Source: Herpetosiphon llansteffanensis (GTDB taxonomy: Bacteria; Chloroflexota; Chloroflexia; Chloroflexales; Herpetosiphonaceae). From it: a DNA stretch of 64,000 nt. The notes below the pieces were generated by a model. That model saw only the letters and a program-made list of their open reading frames with translations. It had not been told where the DNA came from and ran no database searches. The stretch lies in assembly GCF_003205875.1 (NCBI RefSeq), contig NZ_PUBZ01000158.1:87647-151646 (forward strand). The letters are read 5' to 3'. The position numbers were made by a program, and so were the translations under genes. This document shows positions 34,387-44,900 of the stretch, piece by piece (position 1 is the stretch's first letter; every line of letters starts with the position of its first letter).

Positions 34387-34419
34387 GTTTAAGTATATAC
34401 TATTTATTTGACATGTCAA
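34387..34419 (-). promoter_or_regulatory. marR promoter with overlapping operator, site 3
   Basis: On the minus strand TTGACA (34414-34419), a 16-base spacer and TATACT (34392-34397): a near-consensus promoter. The operator GTTTA-AGTA-TATAC (34387-34400) covers the -10, and a perfect 12-bp palindrome TTGACATGTCAA (34408-34419) covers the -35. Confidence 0.7.
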
Positions 34420-34523
34420 GCTTGGCCAGCGTCAAGTCGAAACCTCCGATGATGGCGTATTATCAAGCTCACCTGAACATGAAGAGGAAAGAAATTTACG
34501 CCGCATTCGCAATCTGCTGCTGT

Positions 34524-35204
34524 TTAGCAATATATCCGCAGCGGCATTAATGGTTGCAGATCAAAGACTTTTCCTTGGCGTTGCGCATCAAAGATGAGTT
34601 CTAGCAATGGCTGCTCACCATGCTTCAATGGTACAAGGCTGGGCAGTGGATGCGTAGGTGGAACTGCATCGAGCGAGGTGACGGTAATTTGGAAATCTGT
34701 GAGTTTTTGCACGCCCAAGGGATGGCCATGCGGATGCTCAAAGCGACTTTCCCAATATGCCAGCGACCCATGCAGAATAGAGCAGGGTGGTAGATATAAC
34801 GATGGTTGCGGAAACAGTTCAAGGAATGAATCATCAGGCATCCATTGCGCAGTATGCCGCCGTGTATCAAAGCTTATGGGTGCTGTAGCTGGAGTGCGAT
34901 AATGTAGCCCGACCCCAAATGGACAGTGGCCTGTTGTACGCCATGTATCGCCAATCGGAATGGTATCAGGTTGGGTTGCCAATGCTGCCTCAAGCTCTGC
35001 TTGGTTCTCAATCCACAAAAGTTCGAGATACATGTTATCGAAGTAGATGACGTGTGAAGCAGTGCCCTCGCCCTCGTGAATCCCAATCGTCGTTTTGGGA
35101 ATTAAGCCAATAGCTCGCAGCGCATCCATGGCTGTGCCACCTTTGTTAACCCACAGATAGAGATGATCAATCACTAATGGGGACATCTCCTGCAAGACCG
35201 ACAT
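34524..35204 (-). CDS. Glyoxalase-like (VOC) domain protein
   Basis: 226 residues from ATG 35204, six bases after GGAGGT. DHLYLWVNKGG at the start, then GEGTASHVIYFDNMYLELLWIEN and the QITVTSLDAVPP strand fit the large VOC/Glyoxalase_3 type: paired beta-alpha-beta-beta-beta units. Possible metal ligands are His in the first strand (IDHLYL) and Glu in YLELLW. Substrate unknown. It is upstream of marR on the same strand but separated by 159 bases and by the marR promoter. Confidence 0.72.
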   Translation of the reverse strand: MSVLQEMSPLVIDHLYLWVNKGGTAMDALRAIGLIPKTTIGIHEGEGTASHVIYFDNMYLELLWIENQAELEAALATQPDTIPIGDTWRTTGHCPFGVGLHYRTPATAPISFDTRRHTAQWMPDDSFLELFPQPSLYLPPCSILHGSLAYWESRFEHPHGHPLGVQKLTDFQITVTSLDAVPPTHPLPSLVPLKHGEQPLLELIFDAQRQGKVFDLQPLMPLRIYC

Positions 35205-35375
35205 AGGGCTACCTCCACAATCCGCCGCCAAGAATAAGCTACCTGAGTGCTAGCGCAGCTACGAGCTGTATTATGGCATAATCAGCATTATTTGACCAAG
35301 CAAACCATTTAGTTCCCGTGGATTATGCAGCGGAATCAGTATTGCGAAGCTTGCAGATTCTTGGAAGCAGAAAAA

Positions 35376-35404
35376 AGCCCCTCGTCTGTGAGAGACGAAG
35401 GGCT
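35376..35404 (-). terminator. Rho-independent terminator
   Basis: On the minus strand AGCCCTTCGTCT pairs with AGACGAGGGGCT around a 5-base loop, followed by TTTTTT. It ends the 35425-35766 gene. Confidence 0.88.
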
Positions 35405-35424
35405 GCGCTGAGCGACATTAACCG

Positions 35425-35766
35425 TTAGGCGGCACTATTGGCATCTTGGCGCAACGGCAAGAGCGGCATAATATCTTCTGGCTCTAACGAAGGATGAATA
35501 TACATAATCGCACTCCGCGGCGCATGGCGAATTGAGCCACGCGAGTTGGCGATCAGAATAATTTCTGCATCGTCGCATTGATCAAGCCAACGAATTAAAC
35601 CTGGCGTGCAAATGCTTGCATCAACAAAAATACGTTCGGGAACAAATTGTTGAAAGCATGCATTGATCATGCGTGGTGTAGTCACCATTAATGGCATTGC
35701 CAAAACTTCAAAACGGTCGATAAACCGCTGGCGAAGTTCATTACTCTCGGTGATCAAAACGACCAT
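35425..35766 (-). CDS. Small response-regulator-like or unknown alpha/beta protein
   Basis: 113 residues with alternating strands and helices (MVVLITESNELRQRFIDRF; ERIFVDASICTPGLIRWL; AEIILIANSRG), a layout like a receiver domain. The usual phospho-Asp would fall at FVDAS, but the acidic pair near the N-terminus is missing (TES) and the conserved Lys is not seen. It may be a degenerate receiver; the evidence is structural pattern only. AGGAG precedes the ATG; it is monocistronic with its own terminator. Confidence 0.55.
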   Translation of the reverse strand: MVVLITESNELRQRFIDRFEVLAMPLMVTTPRMINACFQQFVPERIFVDASICTPGLIRWLDQCDDAEIILIANSRGSIRHAPRSAIMYIHPSLEPEDIMPLLPLRQDANSAA

Positions 35767-36227
35767 CTGGTGCTCCTAGTTCCTCAGCATGGCTGGGTGA
35801 GGTAAAAATGTTTGCCACATAGCCAAAGAGTTCTACGTCGCAAAACATCGTCAACGATGCCCTTCCGAAGAACGTACATGAATGTTAGTCAAGAATTAAG
35901 TATCAAGTGTTGAATAAATGCATTTGCATTATAGTAGTAGCTGTCGTCGATTACTCCACCAAAAAGCTAGCATAAAGGTACTATCTTGATTTAGGTCATG
36001 GCTTTAATAAATGAGGGATACGCTCACGCTCAAAATATCCCCCACCTAGGTATTTGGCTCATCCTTGGTTGGAGCATACTAATACTAGAATAGGGGTTTT
36101 AGCTGATTTAACCGCTGAATCATTCGTGTGCATATATGAGCTATGTTCTAGCCATATTTATTGGAATAGGTGATTGCAACAGCGTAGCCCAATAGTCCTA
36201 GCTGGAGCTAGTTCTATACCTATATGA
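35767..36227. other. 461-bp intergenic region
   Basis: No gene. CTAGCT-GG-AGCTAG (36198-36211) is a small hairpin just after the C25 peptidase stop. The rest is AT-rich spacer that presumably holds the promoter of the 35766 gene; no convincing -35/-10 pair was identified. Confidence 0.4.
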
Positions 36228-38828
36228 TTATTTTATAACTGCTGGTAGATAGCTCGTTTCGCGTTGCTGATGTTGTAATAGTATGTTGGGATCGCCCAAG
36301 AGAATCGAACTTTGCAGGCTATCTTGGCAACAGCCACCATTGCTGAACAAATGTACAAGCCCTGCTAGGACTCCCGTACCAATTTGGGTTTGGCGTGGGT
36401 TGCTCCACATGCGTTGCCACCAGCCTTCATTCAACAGATCATGACCATAGGCTACACCTAAACCTGCCGAGCCCCACGTCGCAATTGCCCCACCATTAGG
36501 TTGTAAAACCAAGCGTTCATCAAGGCTGGTGCCACTCCACGCGATGGTCTGAAAGGCACTGGTCAAACAGGTCATCTCCAAAATCATGGGTAAGGCTGGG
36601 CTATTTTGCAGCCGATCACTATCGTATAAACTCAAGAGGTAGGGCTGGCTATTGCTCAAATCAGTAATTGCCCATTGATATTGATGGCTATGGCCAACGT
36701 AGGTCACCACGGCTGCCCCTTGATTCAATTGATCAAAGGTTTGTTGACGGGCTTGATCAGCGCTGGCGATGCGCCATGGATCGGTTTGCGGCAAGCCGTT
36801 GCTGGTTCTGCGCCAAGGGTCGTAATAAACGCGCTGAATTTCAAGTTTGTTTGGTTGATAGCCAAGCATTGCATCGCTGAGGGCCGCAAAATCGCCAGCA
36901 TAATCTGTTTGGCCGCTGGCAGTTTTGTAGTTATCAGCAATATAGATTTGGCGCGAACGCCAGCGCACATCTGCTGGCGCATGTTCATAATTGCCGATTT
37001 TATTGATTAGATTGGTCAATTCGGCAGCGGTTTTGGCTGGCAAACGCCCAATTTGCAAATCGGGCAGCGGGTCGGCCAGTGGCTGATCGCCATCAAGCTG
37101 CACAAAACAGGTGTCGCAGGCAACTTCGCCAAGCCAAGGGTCGCTATTAACGGGCAATGGTGGAATGTGATTAGGATTATTGCGGCCCAAATAATTGCGT
37201 GGATCAATCGTGCCATCGCCAACCAAGACGAGTGCTTGCGGGGCTTGCGGCCACGTATTGGCAAGGTAGCGCATAAAATTGCGAATCGCCAACGGATCAA
37301 CATTGCCGCTGCTCCAACGATCGTAAATTGTTTGCACATCAACTAAAAATGGCTGCAAGCCCTGCTGTTCACGCCGCGCGATCAACGGTTGTAGCAGGCT
37401 ATGCCATTGTTTGGGTGCAAGATAAATGGTTTTTGCTGGGTTGAGCCAATTGACATTCGCACTCGCTTCGATGCTTGGCTGCGGCACATTGGCCGGATTG
37501 ACCAGCAGATAATCGCCTGGATCAGCTGCCAGCAAATCATTATTAAAGCTCATTCGCTGCGGCTGCCAAGGCTGGCTCACCTTGTAGCTCACTGCTTGGC
37601 TTGGTCGGTTACTAATCGAATAATTAGCTTTGCGGACGGCTTGCCAGTGCAACGATTGCGCGTTTGCATTCAGCACAACAGGCCGTTGCCATGTCACCCG
37701 ATCGAGCGAGATGCCGCTAATTTGTTGGGTTGTGGCAATCGCTAGTTGCAGATGTTGGCTTGGCGCAAGTTGGGCCGATTTAGTGAAAACGCCGCTATTC
37801 AAACCAAGGTTAATCCGCTGGCTGCTGGTGATGGCGATGCTAGTTGGATTGCTGGTGTAGACAAGGCCATTTAATGTAACGGTGCTTGGGCCTGTCGCCA
37901 GTGGCAAGGTGCTGGTGAGCCCAATTTGTTGCATGATTGGTGTTAATTCTGGCCCAGCCTTGAGATCGGCACTGAACCAATGGTCGCCATCAGTGCCAGC
38001 ATGCAACGAATCGTAGATTTGTGGGTTATACCAAACGCTGGTTTGATAGGCTTGGGTGCTGGTGGGCAAGCCAGTTGGATCAAGCGTGATTGATTCGATT
38101 TTAGGGCTACTATTGGCAGCGCCAATACTGAGCCAGAGACTACTGGTATTGTTCCAGCGATCACCCACGCTAGGCAGATAGAACCAAATTGCATCGTTTT
38201 GATCGAAGCTGCCGTCGAGCGTGCCACGTTCTTCGATTGCAAGTTGCTGATTTTTGTACCACAACTGAAGGCTATAGGGTGCAAGTGTTGCCAGATTGAT
38301 ACCTGCTTGCGCCAAACTTGCGCCAGTTAGTTGCTGCATGCCTGCTTGGTTGGCGGTAACGCGCCAGCCTTGGCCAATTTGTGGGCTTGGCACAGCTTGC
38401 TTGAGCTGAAACGGTTGATCGATCAAACGATTTGGCTGATCAAATAACTGAGCGTTTGCAACCTGCACACTAGCCTTGCTAATACTTTGTTGCTTGATTG
38501 TGGTTTGGGGCTGCAAAACAACAATCCGTTGGCCGCGAAAACGGCCTTCGCGAAGTATATTGATTGGTGCTGGCACGTCTGCCAATTTGTTGATTGGTTG
38601 TTGATTGAGGTTGAGTGCGTGCAGCGTTGGCTGAAATTGCCAATCATCGGAGACTAAAATAGCAAAAGGCCGTAATTCCTTGGCTGCTTGCCATTCAATT
38701 ACGATGCCATGTGCGGTTTGTTGAAGCGTTGCCCGCGTTTGCAGCGCCGCTTGTTGTGCAAAACTCGCTGGTGGTTGGATGAAGCCAAATGATCCGAGCA
38801 AACAAACAAGTGCAAGGTAACGCCACAT
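36228..38828 (-). CDS. Secreted C25 (gingipain-family) cysteine peptidase
   Basis: 866 residues. Signal peptide (about 1-24, ending SFAQQ), then a long beta-rich N-terminal region and the caspase-like C25 domain (about 470-850). Catalytic His713 is in VVTYVGHSHQYQW and Cys754 in LEMTCLTSAF; GDGTIDPRNYLG and QIGRLPA are family landmarks. The protein ends ETSYLPAVIK, with a [YF]LP-basic tail like the adjacent adhesin. GAGGA precedes the ATG. It lies 73 bases downstream of the adhesin gene, behind a terminator, and could cleave or mature surface proteins. Confidence 0.88.
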   Translation of the reverse strand: MWRYLALVCLLGSFGFIQPPASFAQQAALQTRATLQQTAHGIVIEWQAAKELRPFAILVSDDWQFQPTLHALNLNQQPINKLADVPAPINILREGRFRGQRIVVLQPQTTIKQQSISKASVQVANAQLFDQPNRLIDQPFQLKQAVPSPQIGQGWRVTANQAGMQQLTGASLAQAGINLATLAPYSLQLWYKNQQLAIEERGTLDGSFDQNDAIWFYLPSVGDRWNNTSSLWLSIGAANSSPKIESITLDPTGLPTSTQAYQTSVWYNPQIYDSLHAGTDGDHWFSADLKAGPELTPIMQQIGLTSTLPLATGPSTVTLNGLVYTSNPTSIAITSSQRINLGLNSGVFTKSAQLAPSQHLQLAIATTQQISGISLDRVTWQRPVVLNANAQSLHWQAVRKANYSISNRPSQAVSYKVSQPWQPQRMSFNNDLLAADPGDYLLVNPANVPQPSIEASANVNWLNPAKTIYLAPKQWHSLLQPLIARREQQGLQPFLVDVQTIYDRWSSGNVDPLAIRNFMRYLANTWPQAPQALVLVGDGTIDPRNYLGRNNPNHIPPLPVNSDPWLGEVACDTCFVQLDGDQPLADPLPDLQIGRLPAKTAAELTNLINKIGNYEHAPADVRWRSRQIYIADNYKTASGQTDYAGDFAALSDAMLGYQPNKLEIQRVYYDPWRRTSNGLPQTDPWRIASADQARQQTFDQLNQGAAVVTYVGHSHQYQWAITDLSNSQPYLLSLYDSDRLQNSPALPMILEMTCLTSAFQTIAWSGTSLDERLVLQPNGGAIATWGSAGLGVAYGHDLLNEGWWQRMWSNPRQTQIGTGVLAGLVHLFSNGGCCQDSLQSSILLGDPNILLQHQQRETSYLPAVIK

Positions 38829-38859
38829 AAGCCAATCCTCAACTACACAACAGCATTAA

Positions 38860-38890
38860 AGGGCTGACTGGAATTATTCCAGTCAGCCCT
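38860..38890 (-). terminator. Terminator after the giant adhesin gene
   Basis: AGGGCTGACTGGAAT (38860-38874) and ATTCCAGTCAGCCCT (38876-38890) form a near-perfect 15-bp stem twelve bases after the adhesin stop, with CTTT on the minus-strand side. Confidence 0.82.
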
Positions 38891-38901
38891 TACCGACGCG
38901 A

Positions 38902-41900
38902 TTACCGAGTGGTCATTGGTAAGAAGATGCGATAGCTGGTAGCTTGGGTTCCATTGGTGTTGGCTGGGCCATACTCGTTGGTGTTGCCTTCGAGTTCGGT
39001 TTCAACCAACCAATAGAAGTAGGTGCTGCTATCATCAACGTTGCTGTCGATCCAGCGATAGCTTGCGCCGCCACTGCGGCCTTGGGCAGCGATCATGCTG
39101 CTGGTAACACGTACAGCATTGGCCCGATTGCCGTCACTGCTGCGATACAGGTGGAAGCCCAAGGTCTTCGATTCGCTGACGGTTGTCCATTGAACGACCA
39201 CCGTGTTTGCGACCCGGGTTGCGCTGAAATCAGCCAACTCGATGGCGTTTGGTGTGGTTACGCCAGCGTAGACCGAGCCATTGTTATCGCCTGGATTCAA
39301 GACGATTACGCCAGTTGTGCCCGTGTTGGGGTCAACGTCGCTATCGCTTGCATCGCTGCCGCTATTATCGTGGGTAAACACGAAGCCTGATGGTAAGTTG
39401 TCGAAGCCAACGATATAGTTGCCCGGTGGCAAGTTATCGAATTGATAGTTGCCATTGGCATCGGTGGTTGTGCTGATGATTGCCGTGCCGTTGATGTCGT
39501 AGAGCGTGACAATCACGCCAGGTACACCACCATCGCCGGGCACATATTGACCATCAGCGTCGGTGTCGTACCAAACGATATTGCCAAGGCTCGCGGGAAT
39601 AAACACGCCAAAGTCGATGCTCAGGTTGCTATTGGCGCTGCTGTCACCATCATCGGTTGGCTCGCTATTGGCCAAAACCGTTGCGGCCAAGCTCTTGATG
39701 CCGCCTGCAAAGGCTGTGCCGTTATCGTCGTTATTGATGTCGTTGTCGGGATCTGACCCTGGCTCGTATGGCGTTGGTTGAGCGCCAAAGTTGCCGGTGC
39801 TGGTGACGTAATTTTCCAAGGCCGCGCCAGCTGCGAAGTTACTGCTTGGCAGAACCACAATGTAATCACCAGGCATCAGATTATCAAACAGATAGGTACC
39901 GCCAGCGTTGGTTGTGGTCGTGGTGATCATTTCGCCAGCGTCTGGTTGATTGTTGGCGTTGCGATCGCGATAGAGATCAACCGTCACATTGCCAATGCCA
40001 ACTTCTGTGCCATCAACGATGCCGTTATTATTGATGTCGTTCCAAACCACGTTGCCTAAGCTAACTGGAGTATAGAACCCAGCATCCCATGTTGGGTCGT
40101 TTTCGCCAGCAGTTAAGTTGGTTGCAGGCGTTGCACTCGTGATTGGGTCTGCATCGCTATCGATTGCATCGTTGCCACCAACGTTTGCTGTCGTGAAGAC
40201 CATGCCAACTGGTGCTTGGAAATCAAGGTTATAGCTGCCTGGAATCAAGCCTGTGAAGCTATAGTTGCCGTTGGCATCGGTGATTTGGGTGTCGACCAAC
40301 ACAGTATTGTTGTAGAGATGAACGGTTACGACAGCAATACCTGGCTCGCCTGCATCTTGAATCCCATTGCCATTGCTGTCTTCCCAAACAAAGTTGCCAA
40401 TGCTTGCTAGCTCATAGATCCCAGCATCGATGTTTGGATTATTCTCACCTGAGGCGAGAATGATCAATGCGCTCACGCCAGTTGTTGGATTGGCATCGCT
40501 GTCAATCGTATCGTTTGCCCCAACATTGACTGGGCTAAAGTTGTAGTTGGCTGGCTTGGTAAACTCGACATAATAGCCAACGCCTGGCATCAAATTGGTA
40601 AATTGATAGCTGCCATTGACGGTTGTGGTGGTGGCGATTACTGCATTGCTGCTATCGAGCAAGTTGACCGTCAATCCATTCACGCCGGTTTCGCCAGCAT
40701 CGAAGAGCCCATTGAGATTAGTATCGTACCAAATCAAGTTGCCTAAGCTGGCGTATTGATACAAACCAGCATCGATTGTTGGATTTGAATCACCACTCGC
40801 CAAGGTTACGGTTGCGGCTTGGCCCGTGGTTGGATTGGCATTGCTATCAAGAGCTGGGTCACTGCCAGCGCCTTGTTGGGTGAAGAAGTAGCCGCTTGGG
40901 GCGACAAATTCAACCAAATACGAGTTTGGCGACAATAGACCAAAGAAGTAATCGCCGAGTGCTCCGGTAACGGTTGTGTTAATGGCTGCGCCATCAGGAA
41001 TGCCGTCGGTGTTATTGTCAATATATAAATTGACGGTAACGTTGGGAATGCCTTGTTCGTTGCCATCTTGAATCCCATTGACATTGAGATCGTGCCAGAC
41101 ATAGTTGCCTAAGCCAGCCAATTGATAGATCCCAGCATCGATGGTGTCGTTATACCCGTTGACGGTAACCGTGACCAAGCCGCTACAGCCAGTTACTGGG
41201 TCTGCATCGCTATCGATGGTATCGTCGCCACCAACATTTGGTGTTGTGAAAACACTGCCTGCTGGCAAGCCACTGAACTGAACCAAATAGCTGCCTGGCG
41301 TTAATTGGCCGAAGCTATAGTTGCCCGTGCCGCTGGTCGTTTGGCTCGCAACGAACATATCGTCGGCGGTACATTGCAGGTTGTCAGGGCCTGGGGTATA
41401 GAGCGTGACGAGAATACCGCCAACGCCGCCGCCAATGCCATCTTGCAGGCCATTACCATTGGTGTCGAACCAAACATAGTTGCCCAAACCACCCAAGTGG
41501 AACAAGCCAAAGTCGAGCGAAAGATTGCTATCGGCTTCGGTATCGCCGTCGTTGGTTGGCTCGCTGCCAGCATCTAAGCTGATAGCTTGGCTGGCGACCA
41601 CGCCAGTTGTGCCCAAGGTTCCAATCGTCGTGCCATTATCATCATTGTTGATGTTGGTATCAGGATCGCTGGCTGGCTCAGTGTTGCCACCAGTTGAGCT
41701 TGCCATGCTTTGTAATGGGCCGCCAGTCGCAAAATTGGGAGCAGGCAAGACCACAATGTATTCGCCTGGAACGAGCTGATCGAACAGATACAAGCCACCA
41801 GCGCTGGTTGTTGTTTGGTCAACCAAGGTATCGCCTGCATCAAACACCCCGTCGCCATCATCGGCATACAGGTCTACTGCTACGCCAGCAATGCCGGTTT

Positions 41901-44900
41901 CGCCATTGTTGTACCAGCCATCATTATTGTCGTCGTCCCAAACCAAATCGCCAAGGCTGAGCAGATGATAGAAGCCGAAGTCGATCGTCAAGTTGCTGTT
42001 GGCATCGATCGCGCCGCCCGTGCCGTTGCTATCGGCTTCGCCAGTTGGTGCGGCTCCAGCTGCGAGGCTGAAACATGCGCTTTGGACGCTGCCGCCACTG
42101 CCGAGCGTGCCTACGACTGCGCCGTTATCATTATTATCGGCGTTGTCGCTATCCGGGTCGGGTGCTGGCTCGAATGGGCCAGTTGCCGCAGTTGCGCCGG
42201 TGCTGCTGCTCTTACCAAGCAATGCGCCAATGCCCGTAAAGTTGCTGCTTGGAATGGCCACGCAGTAATTGCCAGCCAGCAAGTTGTTGAAGAGATAGTA
42301 GCCGCTTGCATTGGTTTGAACACTGGCAACGATTGGCGCATCAGCAGCATCAATGACACCGTTGTTATTGCGATCCAGATACAGATCGACCGTAACATTA
42401 TCGATGCCAGCTTCGCCGTTATTGCGCAAGCCATCGTTATTGCTATCTTCCCAAACGCGATTGCCAAGGCTGAGTGGTTGATAGACCCCAAAGTCAACCG
42501 TCAAGTTGCTATTGGCATCAATCGTTGCATCGCCACTGCCATTGGTTTCGCCGGTTGGTTCGCTGCCAGCGAGCAGGGTGACGCTGGCGGTTTTGATTAC
42601 GCCAGTTGTGCCCAGCGTGCCGATAATTGTGCCATTATCGTCGTTATCAACATTGCCCTCAGGATCGGGTGCGGTTTCGTATGGACCCGAGACGCTGCCA
42701 ACGGTTCCGGTGCTGCTGGTATAGCCGACCAACGCGCCTGCGCCGCTAAAGTTGCTGGCGGCCAATTCAAGGTCATAATTACCAGCGGTCAGGCCTGCAA
42801 AGTGATAGTAGCCAGTTGCGTTGGTGGTGGTTGAAGCCAGAACCGTGCTTGAACCTTCGCGATACAGGTTGACAACAACGCCACTGATGCCCGTTTCGCC
42901 AGCGTTGAAGCTGCCGTTGTTATTGGCATCGTTCCAAACATAATTGCCAACAGCCAATGGTTGATAGATGCCTGCATCAACAGTTTCGTTGTGTTCACTC
43001 AACACCAAACTGATGATGCCAGTACAGCCAGCGGCATTCGCATCGCTATCGATGGTGTCGTCGGCTCCAACATTTGCTTGGGTGAACACATAGCCAGCAG
43101 GCAAATCGCTAAACTGAATCACATAATTGCCAGCTTGCAGGTAATCAAAGTCGTACGCTCCTGAAGCTGAAGTCGTTTGGCTCGCAACGAATACATCATC
43201 GGCGGTGCATGGCAAGTTGTCTGGGCCTGGGGTATAAAGCGTGACGGTAACACCGCTAACGCCGCCGCCAATGCCATCTTGCAGGCCATTACCATTGGTA
43301 TCGTACCAAACGAAATCGCCGATGCTTGCTAAGGCGAAGACTCCAAAATCAAGGCTCAGGTTACTATTGGCGCTGGTATCGCCATCGTTGGCTGGCTCGC
43401 TACCAGCATTTAATGTGATGGCTTGGCTGGCAATTACGCCCGTTGTGCTGAGCGTGCCAATAACCGTGCCATTATCATCGTTGTTAATATTGTTATCAGG
43501 ATCTGGTGCTGGTTCGCTGCCACCACCAGTTGAACTGGTCATGTTATGCAGTGGGCCAACGTCGCCGAAGTTGGTGGTAGGCAAGACCACAATGTACTCA
43601 CCAGGCAAGAGATTGCTAAACCCATAGATCCCATTAGCAATGGTTGTGGTTTGGGCAATCAAAGTATCGCCTGCATCGAATGAACCATCGCCATCGTCTG
43701 CATACAGCTCGACGGCTACGCCAGCGATGCCCGTTTCGCCGTTATTCAACAAGCCATCGTTGTTGGCATCGTCCCAAACTGTGTTGCCAAGGCTCAGCAA
43801 TTGGTAAAAGCCGAAGTCAAGCGTCAAGTTGCTGTTGGCATCGATTGCGCCACCCGTGCCGTTGCTATCGGTTTCGCCGGTTGGTGCGGCTCCAGTTGCG
43901 AGGTTGAAACAAGCGCTCTGGACGCTGCCACCACTGCCGAGTGTGCCCACGATGGAGCCATTGTCGTTATCGTCGCTGGTATCGCTATCGGGGTCTGGTG
44001 CTGGCTCGGATGGGCCAGTGGTCGTGCTTGCGCCGGTACTGCTGCTATAGCCAGCCAACGCGCCAGCTCCAGTAAAGTTGCCGCTGGTGATGGCCACGCA
44101 GTAATTGCCTGGGTTCAGGCTGCTGAACAAATAGTAGCCACTTGCATTGGTTTGGGTGCTTGCAACTGCTGGCGCATCGGCTGCATCAATTGAACCATTG
44201 CCATTGCGATCGATGTAGAGATCGACAACAACATTGGTGATGCCAGCTTCGCCGTTGTTGCGCAAGCCATCGTTGTTGGCATCGTTCCAAACACGATTGC
44301 CAAGGCTCAAGTTGGCGAAGACCCCAAAGTCAAGCGTTAAGTTACTATTGGCATCAAGTGTTGTGTCATTGCTGCCATTGGTTTCGCCGGTTGGTTCGCT
44401 GCCGGCTGCCAGCGTGATCGAGGCGCTACGGATTACGCCAGTTGTGCCGAGCGCGCCGATCACTTCGCCATTATCATCGCTATCGATGTTTGTGTTGGGA
44501 TCGGGTGCGGTTTCGTAGGGGCCTGAGATGCTGCCGAATGTGCCCGTGCTGCTGGTATAGCCAACCAAGGCTCCTGCACCACTAAAGTTGCTGGCAGCCA
44601 GTTCAACTTCATAATTGCCAGCCCCAAGCATGCTGAAGTGATAGTAGCCAGTGGCGTTGGTCGTGGTTGAGGTCAGAACCGTGGTAGAGCCAGCCCGATA
44701 CAGGTTGACGACTACACCGCTGATACCCGTTTCGCCAGCAGCGAAGAGGCCATTGTTATTGACATCATTCCAAACATGATTGCCAAGGGCCAAGGGTTGG
44801 AACAAGCCGAAATCCAAGGTTGTATCGTCGGTTGAACCAGTTGCATTGGTGACAATCGTCGCATTTTGTGCGCCAGTGCTGGCTGGCGTGAGCGTGATCA

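Noticed and set aside
33927..35204. Glyoxalase-like gene as part of the marR operon
   Set aside because: A strong promoter with operator lies between it and marR.
41815..42834. A 339-residue plus-strand frame within the adhesin gene
   Set aside because: Antisense shadow of the repeated SdrD-B domains, low complexity, no start signal.
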